A stretch of 64,000 nucleotides of DNA from Rhizobium aethiopicum (GCF_014197535.1 NZ_JACIFV010000022.1:1-64000); one strand, 5' to 3'; positions 17,231 to 27,247 are shown, counted from the stretch's first letter. The notes: a model not told the origin generated them from the sequence alone. Translations and numbers: made by a program.

Positions 17231-18351
17231 GCGCGTGTCCTCTTGAATTCCGAGACTGTCTTGCCGGCGGCAATAGCCTCAACCATGTCGGCAAGCAAGT
17301 TCGCCGCATCCGGTTTCCCGGCGAGCTTGGCCGCCGCCGCCATGTGCGAAAGCTTGTCCGGATCGTTCATCACATGGCTCAGTATAGAGGCGATGCGTTC
17401 TGGCGAAAGCTCCGACTGAGGGATCACCTTCGCCCCGCCGGTCGCAGCCAGTGCCGCGGCGTTCGCCGCCTGATCATGGTCGAGCGCATGCGGATAGGGC
17501 ACCAGAATGGCCGGGCGTCCGATGACGGAGATTTCCGAGACCGTGGAGGCGCCGGAGCGGCAGATCACCAGATGTGCCCGGGCAAGGCGTTCCGCCATAT
17601 CGTTGAAAAATGGCGCGATATCGGCTCCCATCTCCAGCTTGGCGACGCAGCCGCTGACCATCTCCATATCCTCGGAGCGCACCTGCTGCGTCACCCTGAG
17701 CCGCGCGCGCAGGCCGTCGTCGAGCAGGCTGATCGCCGTCGGCATGGCCTTGGAAAAATACTGCGCGCCCTGGCTGCCGCCGAAGACGACGAGATTGAAG
17801 GGCTCGCCGGGATGCGAAGGCAGGTAAGGCTGCTCGGCTGTGGCAAGGATCGCCGGGCGCACAGGATTGCCTGTTGCAACCGTCTTGTCGGAAAAAGCAT
17901 CCCCGCTTTCCGGTAGAAAACCGCCGGCAATCGCCTTGACGCGAGAAGCCAGCGCCTTGTTGGCGCGGCCCATGACGGCATTCTGCTCATGCAGCATCGA
18001 GGCTACGCCGAGCCGCGTCGCGGCCAGCAGCGGCGGCACGGTGGGGTAACCGCCGAAGCCGACGACAATCACCGGCTTCAGCCGCTGGATCAGCCTTTTG
18101 GCCGCTCGCATGCCGCTCCACAGCGTCCACAGCGAGCGGGCGACTGCGACCGGGTTTTTCGAGCCGATCGTCGCCGACGGCACGACATGGATCTCCTCGG
18201 CCGGGAACTTGCCGGCATAGCGTTCGGCTCGGCTGTCGGTGACGAGATGCACCGAATAACCACGCTCCTTCAGCTTGAAGGCCAGCGCCTCCGCCGGGAA
18301 CACATGGCCGCCGGTTCCCCCGGCGGCAAGCAGAACGATGCCTTTGCTCAT
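17227..18351 (-). CDS. murG: Lipid II synthase MurG (UDP-GlcNAc:undecaprenyl-PP-MurNAc-pentapeptide GlcNAc transferase)
   Basis: This 374-aa GT28-family glycosyltransferase on the inner face of the membrane converts lipid I to lipid II. The first G-loop LLAAGGTGGHVFPA lies at residues 7-20 and the second in VGFGGYPTVPP. The third is in the C-terminal half, where CRSGASTVSEI binds the UDP moiety. It is seven bases downstream of ftsW and overlaps murC by 4 nt. Confidence 0.97.
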   Translation of the reverse strand: MSKGIVLLAAGGTGGHVFPAEALAFKLKERGYSVHLVTDSRAERYAGKFPAEEIHVVPSATIGSKNPVAVARSLWTLWSGMRAAKRLIQRLKPVIVVGFGGYPTVPPLLAATRLGVASMLHEQNAVMGRANKALASRVKAIAGGFLPESGDAFSDKTVATGNPVRPAILATAEQPYLPSHPGEPFNLVVFGGSQGAQYFSKAMPTAISLLDDGLRARLRVTQQVRSEDMEMVSGCVAKLEMGADIAPFFNDMAERLARAHLVICRSGASTVSEISVIGRPAILVPYPHALDHDQAANAAALAATGGAKVIPQSELSPERIASILSHVMNDPDKLSHMAAAAKLAGKPDAANLLADMVEAIAAGKTVSEFKRTRA

Positions 18352-18357
18352 GACCTC

Positions 18358-19512
18358 TTACTCCGCCGGCATGCCGTGCGGGACGCGGAAGAGGCTCCGG
18401 TCCTGCGCACGTTTTTCCGGGCGATGGCGCGTCAGCGCCAGAATAAAGCCCGCGGTAACGCAGATCGCCACCATGGAAGAACCGCCGTAGGAAATCAGCG
18501 GCAGCGTCATCCCTTTCGCCGGCAGCAGCTCGAGGTTGACGCCGATGTTGATGATCGACTGAATGCCCATCTGCAGCACCAGGCCGGCGACGGCGAAGCG
18601 GTTGAAATCGTTCCGCTCGCGATAGGCATGCGACAGGCCGCGCAGCACCAGCGCGGAAAACAGCGCAACGAGCGCCATGCAGAAGACGATGCCGAATTCC
18701 TCGGCCGCGACCGAGAAGATAAAGTCGGTATGCGCATCCGGGATGATACGTTTGACGATGCCTTCGCCCGGCCCCTGACCAAACCAGCTGCCGCGGATAA
18801 TCGCCTCACGCGCCGTGTCGATCTGGAACGTGTCGCCCTCGCCGGTCATGAACTTGTCTATGCGCAACGCAACGTGCGGAAAGACGTAGTAGGCGCTGAG
18901 CAGACCGCCGGCGCCGCCGATGCCGAGCAGCATGATCCATATCCACGGCATGCCGGCCATGAAAAACATGCCACCCCAGACGGCCGTCGTCAGGATGGTC
19001 TGACCGAGGTCGGGCTGCGCGACGAGCAGCGCCGCAACGATGCCGAACAGGATGATGGCAAAGAGATTACCGGGGATTTCAGGCTGACGCGCATGCTCGG
19101 CAAACAGCCAGGCGCAGACGACGACGAAGGCAGGTTTCATGAATTCCGACGGCTGGATGGAGAGGCCGGCGATCCAGATCCAGCGCCTGCCGCCCTTGAC
19201 CTCCTGGCCGACGAAGAGAACCAGCACCATCATGGCGAGCGAAATGATCAGGAGCAGGATCGCGGTTCGTCGCACCTGGCGCGGCGTCAGGAACGATAGC
19301 CCGAGCATGACGGCGATCGACGGGATCATGAAGGCCGCATGACGCTTGACGAAGTGAAAAGGCTCTAGCCCGATGCGCTCGGCAACCGCCGGAGACGCCG
19401 CAAACGACAGCATGAAGCCGATGCCCATCAGGAAGATGAACATCGCCAGGAAGAAGCGGTCGATGGTCCAGAACCAATCGGCCAGCGGCCCACGTTCCGC
19501 GCGGCTTACCAT
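18358..19512 (-). CDS. ftsW: Septal peptidoglycan polymerase FtsW (SEDS family)
   Basis: This 384-aa polytopic SEDS protein polymerises lipid II at the septum together with FtsI. About ten hydrophobic segments are visible. WIWIAGLSIQPSEFMKPAF in the middle and a C-terminal PLISYGGSSMV are the family signatures. It lies 1 nt from murD and 6 nt from murG, within the tightly packed cluster. Confidence 0.96.
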   Translation of the reverse strand: MVSRAERGPLADWFWTIDRFFLAMFIFLMGIGFMLSFAASPAVAERIGLEPFHFVKRHAAFMIPSIAVMLGLSFLTPRQVRRTAILLLIISLAMMVLVLFVGQEVKGGRRWIWIAGLSIQPSEFMKPAFVVVCAWLFAEHARQPEIPGNLFAIILFGIVAALLVAQPDLGQTILTTAVWGGMFFMAGMPWIWIMLLGIGGAGGLLSAYYVFPHVALRIDKFMTGEGDTFQIDTAREAIIRGSWFGQGPGEGIVKRIIPDAHTDFIFSVAAEEFGIVFCMALVALFSALVLRGLSHAYRERNDFNRFAVAGLVLQMGIQSIINIGVNLELLPAKGMTLPLISYGGSSMVAICVTAGFILALTRHRPEKRAQDRSLFRVPHGMPAE

Positions 19513-19513
19513 G

Positions 19514-20926
19514 TCATTTCTCTCCTGTTGCCGGACCGATCAGCATTGTCATTCCGTCAAGGGCGGCCACATGGCTGACGAAGGCATCGCCTCTGACTTC
19601 GAAGTTCTTATACTGGTCGAAGCTTGCGCAAGCCGGGGATAACATCACGGCGGAAGCAGCAGCTTCGTCGCGCTCCGCATCGGCCGCCGCATGTGCGACT
19701 GCGCGCTCCAGCGTGCCGGAGATCTCGTAGGGCACGGCTTCGCCGAGTGTGGCGGCGAACTCCGCCGCTGCCTCGCCGATCAGATAGGCCTTGGCGATGC
19801 GCGGGAAATAGGGCGCGAGAGTCGTGATGCCGCCCGCCTTCGCCAGGCCGCCGGCAATCCAGTAGATGCGATCGTAGCTCGACAGCGCGGGTGCTGCCGC
19901 ATCGGCGTTCGTCGCCTTGGAATCGTTGACGAAGACGACGCGGCCGCGTTTGCCCACAGGCTGCATGCGGTGCTTGAGCCCGGGAAAGGAGGCAAGGCCG
20001 GTGCGAATGTCGTCGGCGGAAACGCCGACGGCAAGGCAGGCGGCGACCGCCGCGGCCGCGTTCTGCGCGTTATGGCTGCCGCGCAGCGTCTGGATGCCGT
20101 CGAGATCGTCAAACGGCAGCATGGCGCCGCCGCCGGCCTGGACGAGCCTGGTGCCCTCGGCATAAATGCCGTCAGCCACCACACTCCGGCGCGAGATGCG
20201 AACCACCTTGACACCTGCCCGCTCGACCCGGTCGGCGATCAACGCCGAATGGCTGTCGTCGATGCCGACGATCGCGACATCGCTGCCCGCAACCAGCCGT
20301 TCCTTGACGTCGGCGTAGTGCTGCATCGTGCCGTGACGGTCGAGATGATCGGGCGTCAGATTGAGCAGGATGCCCGCGGAAGGGTTCAGGGTCGGTGCCA
20401 GATCGATCTGGTAGGAAGAGCATTCGACGACGTAATAACGCCCCGCCTTCGGCGGATCGAGCGTCAGCACCGCCGTGCCGATATTGCCGCCGAGCTGGGT
20501 GTCGTAGCCTGCGGATTTCAGTATGTGGGCGATCAGTGCCGTCGTCGTCGATTTGCCGTTGGTGCCGGTGATAGCGATGAAGGGGCAATCCGGCGCATGG
20601 GCGCGGCGCTCGCGCACGAAGAGCTCGACGTCGCCGACGATATCGACGCCGGCCGCCCGCGCGAGGTCGACAGTCCAGTGCGGCTTTGGATGGGTGAGCG
20701 GCACGCCGGGCGACAGGACGAACAGGGCATGCTGGCTCCAGTCGATGCCGTGCAGGTCTTCCGTCCGAATGCCTTCTGCAGAAGCCTTGGCGACGCTGTC
20801 GGGATTGTCGTCCCAGGCGGTAACCTCGGCGCCGCCCGCAATCAGCGCGCGGGCAGTAGCAAAACCGGAACCGCCGAGCCCGAAGAGCGCGACCTTCCTG
20901 TCCTTGAGCGTCGTCACCGGGATCAT
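19514..20926 (-). CDS. murD: UDP-N-acetylmuramoylalanine--D-glutamate ligase MurD
   Basis: This 470-aa Mur ligase adds D-Glu. The N-terminal Rossmann-like motif VALFGLGGSGFATARAL and the P-loop GTNGKSTT (residues 121-128) are present. LNLTPDHLDRHG and FVNDSKATNADA are the MurD signatures. It is slightly longer than the E. coli protein (438 aa), in line with alphaproteobacterial MurD. It follows mraY by 7 nt. Confidence 0.96.
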   Translation of the reverse strand: MIPVTTLKDRKVALFGLGGSGFATARALIAGGAEVTAWDDNPDSVAKASAEGIRTEDLHGIDWSQHALFVLSPGVPLTHPKPHWTVDLARAAGVDIVGDVELFVRERRAHAPDCPFIAITGTNGKSTTTALIAHILKSAGYDTQLGGNIGTAVLTLDPPKAGRYYVVECSSYQIDLAPTLNPSAGILLNLTPDHLDRHGTMQHYADVKERLVAGSDVAIVGIDDSHSALIADRVERAGVKVVRISRRSVVADGIYAEGTRLVQAGGGAMLPFDDLDGIQTLRGSHNAQNAAAAVAACLAVGVSADDIRTGLASFPGLKHRMQPVGKRGRVVFVNDSKATNADAAAPALSSYDRIYWIAGGLAKAGGITTLAPYFPRIAKAYLIGEAAAEFAATLGEAVPYEISGTLERAVAHAAADAERDEAAASAVMLSPACASFDQYKNFEVRGDAFVSHVAALDGMTMLIGPATGEK

Positions 20927-20933
20927 CGCCGCC

Positions 20934-22034
20934 TCACCGGAGTTTCAGCGTCGAAAGGCCGAGCAGGGCCAGGCCCACGGCGATGATCCAGAAGCGGATC
21001 ACCACCTGGCTCTCGGTCCAGCCCTTCTTCTCGAAATGATGATGGATCGGCGCCATCAGGAAGACGCGCCGGCCGGTCATCTTGAAGAAGCCGACCTGGA
21101 TGATGACCGACAGCGTCTCCATGACGAACAGGCCGCCGATGATCGCCATGACGATTTCATGTTTGGTGGCGACGGCAACGGTGCCGATCGTACCGCCGAG
21201 CGCCAGCGAGCCGGTATCGCCCATGAAGATGGCGGCCGGCGGCGCATTGAACCAAAGGAAACCGAGGCCGGCGCCGATGACGGCGCCGAGCACGACGGCA
21301 AGCTCACCGGTGCCGGGCACGAAATTGATCTGCAGATAGTTCGCAAACACCACATTGCCGGCGAGATAGGCGATGACGCCGAAGGAGGCGGCGGCGATCA
21401 TGACCGGCACGATGGCAAGCCCGTCGAGGCCATCGGTCAGATTGACGGCATTGCCGGCGCCGACGATGACGAATCCGCCGAAGACGACGAACATGATGCC
21501 GAGATTGATCAGGAAGTCCTTGAAGAAGGGAAAAGCGATCGAGGAGCCGAAGGTCGAACCGGCAGTCCCCGAGGCAAGGGCCGTGCGCATCATGAAATAG
21601 ACCGCGATGCCGGCGATGACGAACTCGATGCCGAGGCGCGCCTTGCCGGAGAAGCCCTTGTGGCTCTGCTTGGTCACCTTGAGATAATCGTCATAGAAGC
21701 CGATTGCGCCGAAGCCCAGCGTCACCAGCAGTGTCGCGACGACATAGACGTTGGAAAGATCGGCCCAGAGCAGCGACGCCCCGACGATGCCGGCCAGGAT
21801 CATCAGCCCGCCCATGGTCGGCGTGCCGGCCTTCTTGAAATGCGTCTGCGGCCCGTCCGCGCGGATCGGTTGGCCCTTGCCCTGCCGGATGCGCAGCGAG
21901 TTGATGATCGTCGGCCCGAAAAGGAAGACGATTAGTGCGGAGGTGAAGAGAGCGGCGCCCGTGCGGAACGTGATATATCTGAACAGGTTCAGAAATTTGA
22001 AATATTCCGACAGTTCGACAAGCCAGATCAGCAT
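20934..22034 (-). CDS. mraY: Phospho-N-acetylmuramoyl-pentapeptide-transferase MraY
   Basis: This 366-aa inner-membrane enzyme with about ten transmembrane segments transfers phospho-MurNAc-pentapeptide to undecaprenyl phosphate, forming lipid I. The PTMGG motif, the acidic site FYDDYLKV, NLTDGLDGLA and FMGDTGSLALGG are all intact, as is the C-terminal MAPIHHHFEKKGW. The length is standard. It is 21 nt downstream of murF. Confidence 0.97.
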   Translation of the reverse strand: MLIWLVELSEYFKFLNLFRYITFRTGAALFTSALIVFLFGPTIINSLRIRQGKGQPIRADGPQTHFKKAGTPTMGGLMILAGIVGASLLWADLSNVYVVATLLVTLGFGAIGFYDDYLKVTKQSHKGFSGKARLGIEFVIAGIAVYFMMRTALASGTAGSTFGSSIAFPFFKDFLINLGIMFVVFGGFVIVGAGNAVNLTDGLDGLAIVPVMIAAASFGVIAYLAGNVVFANYLQINFVPGTGELAVVLGAVIGAGLGFLWFNAPPAAIFMGDTGSLALGGTIGTVAVATKHEIVMAIIGGLFVMETLSVIIQVGFFKMTGRRVFLMAPIHHHFEKKGWTESQVVIRFWIIAVGLALLGLSTLKLR

Positions 22035-22055
22035 TCAAGGCCCCTTGTTACCCGG

Positions 22056-23495
22056 TCAAAGTTCGCGTTGCGTGTCGGAAAATGCCGGGAACTTGTCAAG
22101 AAGCGCGGCGACGATCTTGCCGAAACCGATGCCCAGAGACGATTTCACCATCAACACGTCGCCCGGTGCGACCGAATTCAATACATAGTCCGTCAGTTCA
22201 TCCGTCTTTTCGCGGTACTGTACGTGGACGCTTTCCGGCAGTGATTCCTTCAGCGCAGCCATTTCGGCGCCTGCGAGCCAGACATGTTCGATGCCGGCCG
22301 CAAGCAGCGGCCCGGCGAGATCGGTGTGGACCTTCCCGGCATACTCGCCCATCTCGAGCATGTCTCCGAGCACGGCGATACGGCGTCCGCGCCCGGTCGG
22401 CTCGGAGGCCGCCAGCAGTGCGATCGCCGCGCGCATCGAAGCGGGATTGGCATTGTAACTCTCGTCGATCAGCGTGAAGCTGCTATTACCGCCGCCGACC
22501 GACAGCCGGTGGCGTTTGCCCCTGCCCTTTTCCGGCTTCAGCGTCGCAAGTGCATCGATCGCCTTTTCCATCTCGGCGCCGACGATCTTGACAACGCCGA
22601 GCGCCGCGAGAGCATTCTCGGCGATATGGCGGCCCGGCGCACCGATCGCGACCTCCAGCGTCTCGCCGCCGATCGTCAGCCACAACGTCGAATTCTCGTC
22701 CGCGCCGTTGAATTCCGCTAGCCGGAATTCCGCCTTGGCATGTTGGCCGAAGGAATGAATATGCTCGATGCCGAGCGACTGCGCCGTTCGATCGAGGAAA
22801 TTGAACTGGTCATTGTCGCGGTTGAGCACGACGTGGCCGCCGGGCTCGAGCCCCTCGAAGATCTCCGCTTTGGCGGCAGCAATCTCCTTGATGCTCTTGA
22901 AATTGCCGAGATGGGCCGGCGCGATCGTCGTGATGACCGCGACATCGGGACGGATCATCGCCACCAGCGGCCGGATCTCACCCGGATGATTCATGCCGAC
23001 TTCGAAGACGCCGTAATCCGTATCATCAGGCATCCGCGCCAGCGTCAGCGGCACGCCCCAGTGATTGTTGAAGGAGGCGACGGAGGCGTGCACCTTACCC
23101 GACGGCGACAGCACGTGCCGCAGCATCTCCTTGGTGGTTGTCTTGCCGACAGAACCAGTGACGGCGATGATCTTTGCCCGCGAGCGCTCGCGGGAAGCCT
23201 GCCCCAGACGCCCGAGTGCCGCCAGCACATCGTCGACGACGATCATCGGTACCGTCAGGCGGCCGAGGGCGGGAAGCCTCGCTTCGCTGACGACGAGAAG
23301 CGAGGCGCCGTTCGCTATCGCCATCGACGCATAGTCGTGACCATCGACGCGGTCACCCTTGATCGCAAAGAACGCCTCGCCTGATGTAATCGAGCGGCTG
23401 TCGATGGAAATGCCGGTGATCCCTTCGGGCAAAGTGCCGAAAGGGCGCCCCGCCATCGCTGCGATCATGTCTTCGGTCGTCCAGAGCCAGCTCAA
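22056..23495 (-). CDS. murF: UDP-MurNAc-tripeptide--D-alanyl-D-alanine ligase MurF
   Basis: This 479-aa Mur ligase adds D-Ala-D-Ala to finish the pentapeptide. The P-loop is GSVGKTT (residues 114-120), and LIDESYNANPASMRAAI is the MurF signature. I place the start at TTG (reading LSWLWTTEDMIAAMAG). It overlaps the murE stop as TTGA and has GGAGGA nine bases upstream inside the end of murE. The longer ATG-started frame runs through murE and does not look like protein. A TTG start with coupling implies translation limited by murE. Confidence 0.95.
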   Translation of the reverse strand: MSWLWTTEDMIAAMAGRPFGTLPEGITGISIDSRSITSGEAFFAIKGDRVDGHDYASMAIANGASLLVVSEARLPALGRLTVPMIVVDDVLAALGRLGQASRERSRAKIIAVTGSVGKTTTKEMLRHVLSPSGKVHASVASFNNHWGVPLTLARMPDDTDYGVFEVGMNHPGEIRPLVAMIRPDVAVITTIAPAHLGNFKSIKEIAAAKAEIFEGLEPGGHVVLNRDNDQFNFLDRTAQSLGIEHIHSFGQHAKAEFRLAEFNGADENSTLWLTIGGETLEVAIGAPGRHIAENALAALGVVKIVGAEMEKAIDALATLKPEKGRGKRHRLSVGGGNSSFTLIDESYNANPASMRAAIALLAASEPTGRGRRIAVLGDMLEMGEYAGKVHTDLAGPLLAAGIEHVWLAGAEMAALKESLPESVHVQYREKTDELTDYVLNSVAPGDVLMVKSSLGIGFGKIVAALLDKFPAFSDTQREL

Positions 23496-24952
23496 GATTT
23501 TAGTTCCTCCAAGGCCTTGCGCACCTCCGCGTGGTCGGAGAACGGCAGTGTGACGCTCCCGATCGTCTGCCCTTCCTCGTGCCCCTTGCCGGCAACGATC
23601 AGCGTATCGCCGGATTTCAGCATGCCCACAGCCTCGCGGATCGCCGCGGCGCGATCGCCAATCTCGGAGGCGCAACCTGCTGCAGCCATGATCTCGGCCC
23701 GGATCGAAGCCGGCACCTCCGAACGCGGATTGTCGTCGGTGACGATGACGACATCGGCAAGGCGGCAGGCGATTTCACCCATGATCGGCCGCTTGCCGCG
23801 GTCGCGGTCGCCGCCGCAGCCGAAGACGACAATAACGCGGCCGGTGGTGAAGGGCCTCACCGAATTCAGCACATTTTCCAACGCATCCGGCTTGTGGGCA
23901 TAATCGACATAAGCGAGTGCGCCATCTTTGGTATGGCCGACCAATTCGAGGCGGCCCGACGCGCCGACCAGTTTCTCGAGCGCCGCCATCGCGACCTTCG
24001 GCTCGACTCCCGTGGACATGGCAAGTCCTGCCGCAACCAGCGCGTTAGCGACCTGGAAATCGCCGGCCAGCGGAATGTCCACCTCAAAGATCTCATCGCC
24101 GATATGGATCTCCGCCGTTTGCTTGTGGCGGAAATGCTCGACGCGTTTCAGCGAGAGATATTGCCCCTTGCGCCCGACGGTGCGGATGTCATGACCGGCA
24201 TCGGCAGCCGCCTTGATGGCCTGCGCCGACCACGGATCGTCCGCGAAGACGATCGCCGGCGAGCCCTTCGGCAACAGCGTATCGAAAAGCCGCATCTTGG
24301 CGGCCATATAGTCTTCGATCGTGGGATGATAATCCATGTGGTCGCGACCGAGATTGGTGAAGGCTGCGGCGGCGAGCCTGACGCCGTCGAGACGGGACTG
24401 ATCGAGGCCGTGGCTGGAAGCCTCCATCGAGGCATGCGTAACACCCTCGTCGGCGAGCTCCGCCAGCAGTTTGTGCAGCGATACCGGATCCGGCGTCGTC
24501 AGTGCGCCATATTCATTGCGCGTCGGCGAAACGACACCTGTTGTGCCGATCATCGCGGCTGCATGGCCGGCATGTGCCCAGATCTGGCGGGTGAAAGAGG
24601 CGACGGAAGTCTTGCCTGCCGTGCCGGTGACGGCGACCATGGTCTCGGGCTGCCTGCCGTAAAAACGGGAGGCAGCGATGGAAAGAAAGCGGCGCGGCTC
24701 CTTGACCGCAAGCACCGGGATGGGAGCATCGACAACCTGGGAGGTGATCGCGACGGCGGCCCCACGGCCGGCGGCATCCGCGATGAAGCCCGCGCCATTC
24801 GCCTTGGTGCCGGCGACCGCGACAAAAGCGTTGCCCGATTCCACCTTGCGGCTATCCGAAGACAGGCCTGAGATATCAAGCAAGCCTGCCGGGCCTTCGA
24901 GCTGTGCTTCAAGTTCCGGAAACTGATCTCCGGCCAGGTCTCGCAATTTCAT
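23492..24952 (-). CDS. murE: UDP-MurNAc-L-Ala-D-Glu--meso-diaminopimelate ligase MurE
   Basis: This 486-aa Mur ligase adds the third stem residue. The P-loop is GTAGKTS (residues 110-116), and a central THASMEASSHGLDQ is present. The DNPR motif (in VTDDNPRSE) near the C terminus is diagnostic for meso-diaminopimelate rather than lysine, as expected for a Gram-negative. The start MKLRDLAGDQFPELE matches the family; the 20 codons before it do not. It is 66 nt downstream of ftsI. Confidence 0.96.
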   Translation of the reverse strand: MKLRDLAGDQFPELEAQLEGPAGLLDISGLSSDSRKVESGNAFVAVAGTKANGAGFIADAAGRGAAVAITSQVVDAPIPVLAVKEPRRFLSIAASRFYGRQPETMVAVTGTAGKTSVASFTRQIWAHAGHAAAMIGTTGVVSPTRNEYGALTTPDPVSLHKLLAELADEGVTHASMEASSHGLDQSRLDGVRLAAAAFTNLGRDHMDYHPTIEDYMAAKMRLFDTLLPKGSPAIVFADDPWSAQAIKAAADAGHDIRTVGRKGQYLSLKRVEHFRHKQTAEIHIGDEIFEVDIPLAGDFQVANALVAAGLAMSTGVEPKVAMAALEKLVGASGRLELVGHTKDGALAYVDYAHKPDALENVLNSVRPFTTGRVIVVFGCGGDRDRGKRPIMGEIACRLADVVIVTDDNPRSEVPASIRAEIMAAAGCASEIGDRAAAIREAVGMLKSGDTLIVAGKGHEEGQTIGSVTLPFSDHAEVRKALEELKS

Positions 24953-25018
24953 CGAACGCACTTTTCTCTCTTGAAGCCGGTTCACCCCTCGCGAATCGGC
25001 GTCGGTATTCATTCACAC

Positions 25019-26776
25019 TCAATAAGACACCAGCAAGGCCGAACCGCCCTCCCCAAATTTCGGCTCGATGCCGAGAATGGGAGCCGCGCGGCGGATGATC
25101 TCACGAGCGATCGGGCCGGCAGTACCGGCGGAGATCGTTCCACCATACTGCTTTTCGCCTGTTTTCGGCTCGTCGCAGAAGGTGATGACGACATATTGGG
25201 GATTATCGATCGGGAAGGCGGAGATAAAGGAGTTGAAGTTGAGCGTCGCGGAATAACGCCCGTTCACCACCTTGTCCGCCGTACCGGTCTTGCTGCCGAC
25301 GGCAAAGCCCGGCACACGGGCGACGCGTCCCGACCCCTTGTAACCGTTGAAATCGAGAAGATAGCGGATCTCATCGCTGGTCGATTTCTTGAGGACCTGC
25401 TTGGAGACCTGATCGGCCTGTTCGCGGGTGCGCGGCAGGAATGTCGGCTCGATCAGCTTGCCGCCGTTGACAAGGGCGGCAGCCGCCACGCCCGTCTGCA
25501 GCGCGGTCGTCGAGACGCCGTGGCCGAAGGAAATCGTGATCGAATTGATCTTCTTCCAGACGCGCGGCTGGCTCGGCATCTTCACTTCGGGCAGTTCGGT
25601 CTGCATCTTCGTCAGCAGGCCGAATTTGGTCAGATAGTCCTTCTGCGCGTCGATGCCGACGAGGTCGATGACGCGGGCCGTGCCGATATTCGACGAATAC
25701 TGGAAGATTTCGGGAACGGTCAGCCAGCGGCGTTGTCCGTGAAAGTCATGGATGGTGAAGCCGCCGATATAGATCGGCTTGCTGGCGTCGAACGTGTCGG
25801 ACATCTTCACCTTGCCGCTGTCGAGCGCCATCGCCAGCGAGAAGGTCTTGAAGGTCGATCCCATTTCGAAGGTGCCGTTCGTCATCCGGTTGAGCCAGCC
25901 TTCCTTGGCGCCCTCCTGCGGATTGTTTGGATCGAAGTCGGGTGCCGATGCCATGCCGAGCACTTCCCCGGTGTGCACGTCGATAACAGCCGCGCCGGCC
26001 CCCTTGGACTGGAAATTGTTGACGGCGTTGACGACCGCGTCGCGAACGATGTTCTGCACGCGCAGGTCGATCGACAGCCGCACCGGCTCCAGCGGCTGGT
26101 CGCTCGTCATGCCGACCGAGGCGAGATCGGCGAGCCCCTGGTCGTCGATAAATTTCTCCATGCCGGCAACGCCGCGATTGTCGATGTTGACATAGCCGAG
26201 GATGTGCGCCGCGGTTGAGCCGCCGGGATAGAAGCGACGCTTCTCCGGCCGAAAGCCGATACCGGGAATGCCGAGCGCGAGGATCTGGCTCTGCTGCTTC
26301 GGCGTCAGCTGCCGGCGCAGCCAGGCGAAATGCGAGCTCTTGACCGAAAGCTTCTTGTAGGTGTCCCTGACGTCGAGCTCCGGCAGAACAGTCGCAAGCT
26401 TCTCCACCGCCTCATCAACGTCAACGATCTTGTTCGGCTCGGCAAACAGCGAGACCGTGCGGATGTCGGTCGCCAGCACCTCGCCATTGCGATCGAGAAT
26501 GTCGGGCCGCGAGGCCATCAGCCGGTCGGGCGGCAGGATGCTGGAGACGACCTCCTGATCCTTCATGGCATATTCGACCAGACGGCCGCCGATGACGACA
26601 TAGACACCCATGAAGCCAAGGATCAGCAGCCCTACACGGCTTTTTGCCTGCCCCGTCTTCCTCTTGCGCGACCCCTCGATGGCCACGCCGGCGGAAGGCC
26701 CGCCGAAACGGTTATAGACGCCGGCGGAGAAATGCGCCTGGCTCTTCAGGACCATGATGCGGGAAAGAAACGACAT
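25019..26776 (-). CDS. ftsI: Septal peptidoglycan transpeptidase FtsI (PBP3)
   Basis: This 585-aa class B penicillin-binding protein cross-links septal peptidoglycan with FtsW. After a basic cytoplasmic tail come a membrane anchor (about residues 48-65), the PBP dimerisation region, and the transpeptidase domain. The active-site motifs are STFK (S307-K310), SSN (361-363) and KTG (496-498), all intact. The start MSFLSRIMVLKSQ is fixed by its ATG sharing one base with the ftsL stop (TAATG). A longer upstream frame is the ftsL shadow. Confidence 0.96.
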   Translation of the reverse strand: MSFLSRIMVLKSQAHFSAGVYNRFGGPSAGVAIEGSRKRKTGQAKSRVGLLILGFMGVYVVIGGRLVEYAMKDQEVVSSILPPDRLMASRPDILDRNGEVLATDIRTVSLFAEPNKIVDVDEAVEKLATVLPELDVRDTYKKLSVKSSHFAWLRRQLTPKQQSQILALGIPGIGFRPEKRRFYPGGSTAAHILGYVNIDNRGVAGMEKFIDDQGLADLASVGMTSDQPLEPVRLSIDLRVQNIVRDAVVNAVNNFQSKGAGAAVIDVHTGEVLGMASAPDFDPNNPQEGAKEGWLNRMTNGTFEMGSTFKTFSLAMALDSGKVKMSDTFDASKPIYIGGFTIHDFHGQRRWLTVPEIFQYSSNIGTARVIDLVGIDAQKDYLTKFGLLTKMQTELPEVKMPSQPRVWKKINSITISFGHGVSTTALQTGVAAAALVNGGKLIEPTFLPRTREQADQVSKQVLKKSTSDEIRYLLDFNGYKGSGRVARVPGFAVGSKTGTADKVVNGRYSATLNFNSFISAFPIDNPQYVVITFCDEPKTGEKQYGGTISAGTAGPIAREIIRRAAPILGIEPKFGEGGSALLVSY

Positions 26777-27246
26777 TATTCCACCGACCCCGTTTCGATC
26801 TCGTCTGCCTCGTCCGCCACCACACCGTGCTGCTGTACTATGCCGCGTGGCGCAGACATCGGCACCGGCTGTGCTTTGCCGGTCGCGCCTTTGGCGCCGG
26901 CCATGGTCGCACCCTTGGGACCGGCGTTGGCCTCCGTTACGTCGGGTGCCGGAACCTCGGATCTCAGCATCGGCAGCTCCTTCGCATGCACGAGCGCCGT
27001 CGAATCCGTCGGCTGCAGCTGCAATTCCGCATTGTAGGCATTGACCAGCCGTTCCAGCCGGTTCGGCTGCGATTGCAGCGCCCAATCGGCCTTGAGAAGA
27101 TCGATCGTGTCCTTCTCGAGCTTGATCTCGGCTTCGAGGCGATGAACCTCCTCAAGCTTCAATTCGGCGCGATGCTTGATCGTGTAGGTGACGGCGGCAG
27201 TCGCCGTCATGACGCCGATGAGCACGAGATCGAACGTCTTCAGCAT
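26776..27246 (-). CDS. ftsL: Cell division protein FtsL
   Basis: This 156-aa bitopic protein has a short N terminus and one membrane segment (DLVLIGVMTATAAVTYTI). A coiled-coil region follows (HRAELKLEEVHRLEAEIKLE), then a Pro/Ala-rich periplasmic tail that is variable in rhizobia. It should form the FtsQ-FtsB-FtsL complex controlling FtsWI. The start MLKTFDL is 1 nt after the rsmH stop. The in-frame upstream extension is a shadow of rsmH. Confidence 0.9.
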   Translation of the reverse strand: MLKTFDLVLIGVMTATAAVTYTIKHRAELKLEEVHRLEAEIKLEKDTIDLLKADWALQSQPNRLERLVNAYNAELQLQPTDSTALVHAKELPMLRSEVPAPDVTEANAGPKGATMAGAKGATGKAQPVPMSAPRGIVQQHGVVADEADEIETGSVE

Positions 27247-27247
27247 A

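Noticed and set aside
15935..17419. 494-codon open frame opposite murC/murG
   Set aside because: Shadow frame from strong third-position GC bias in the Mur ligase genes.
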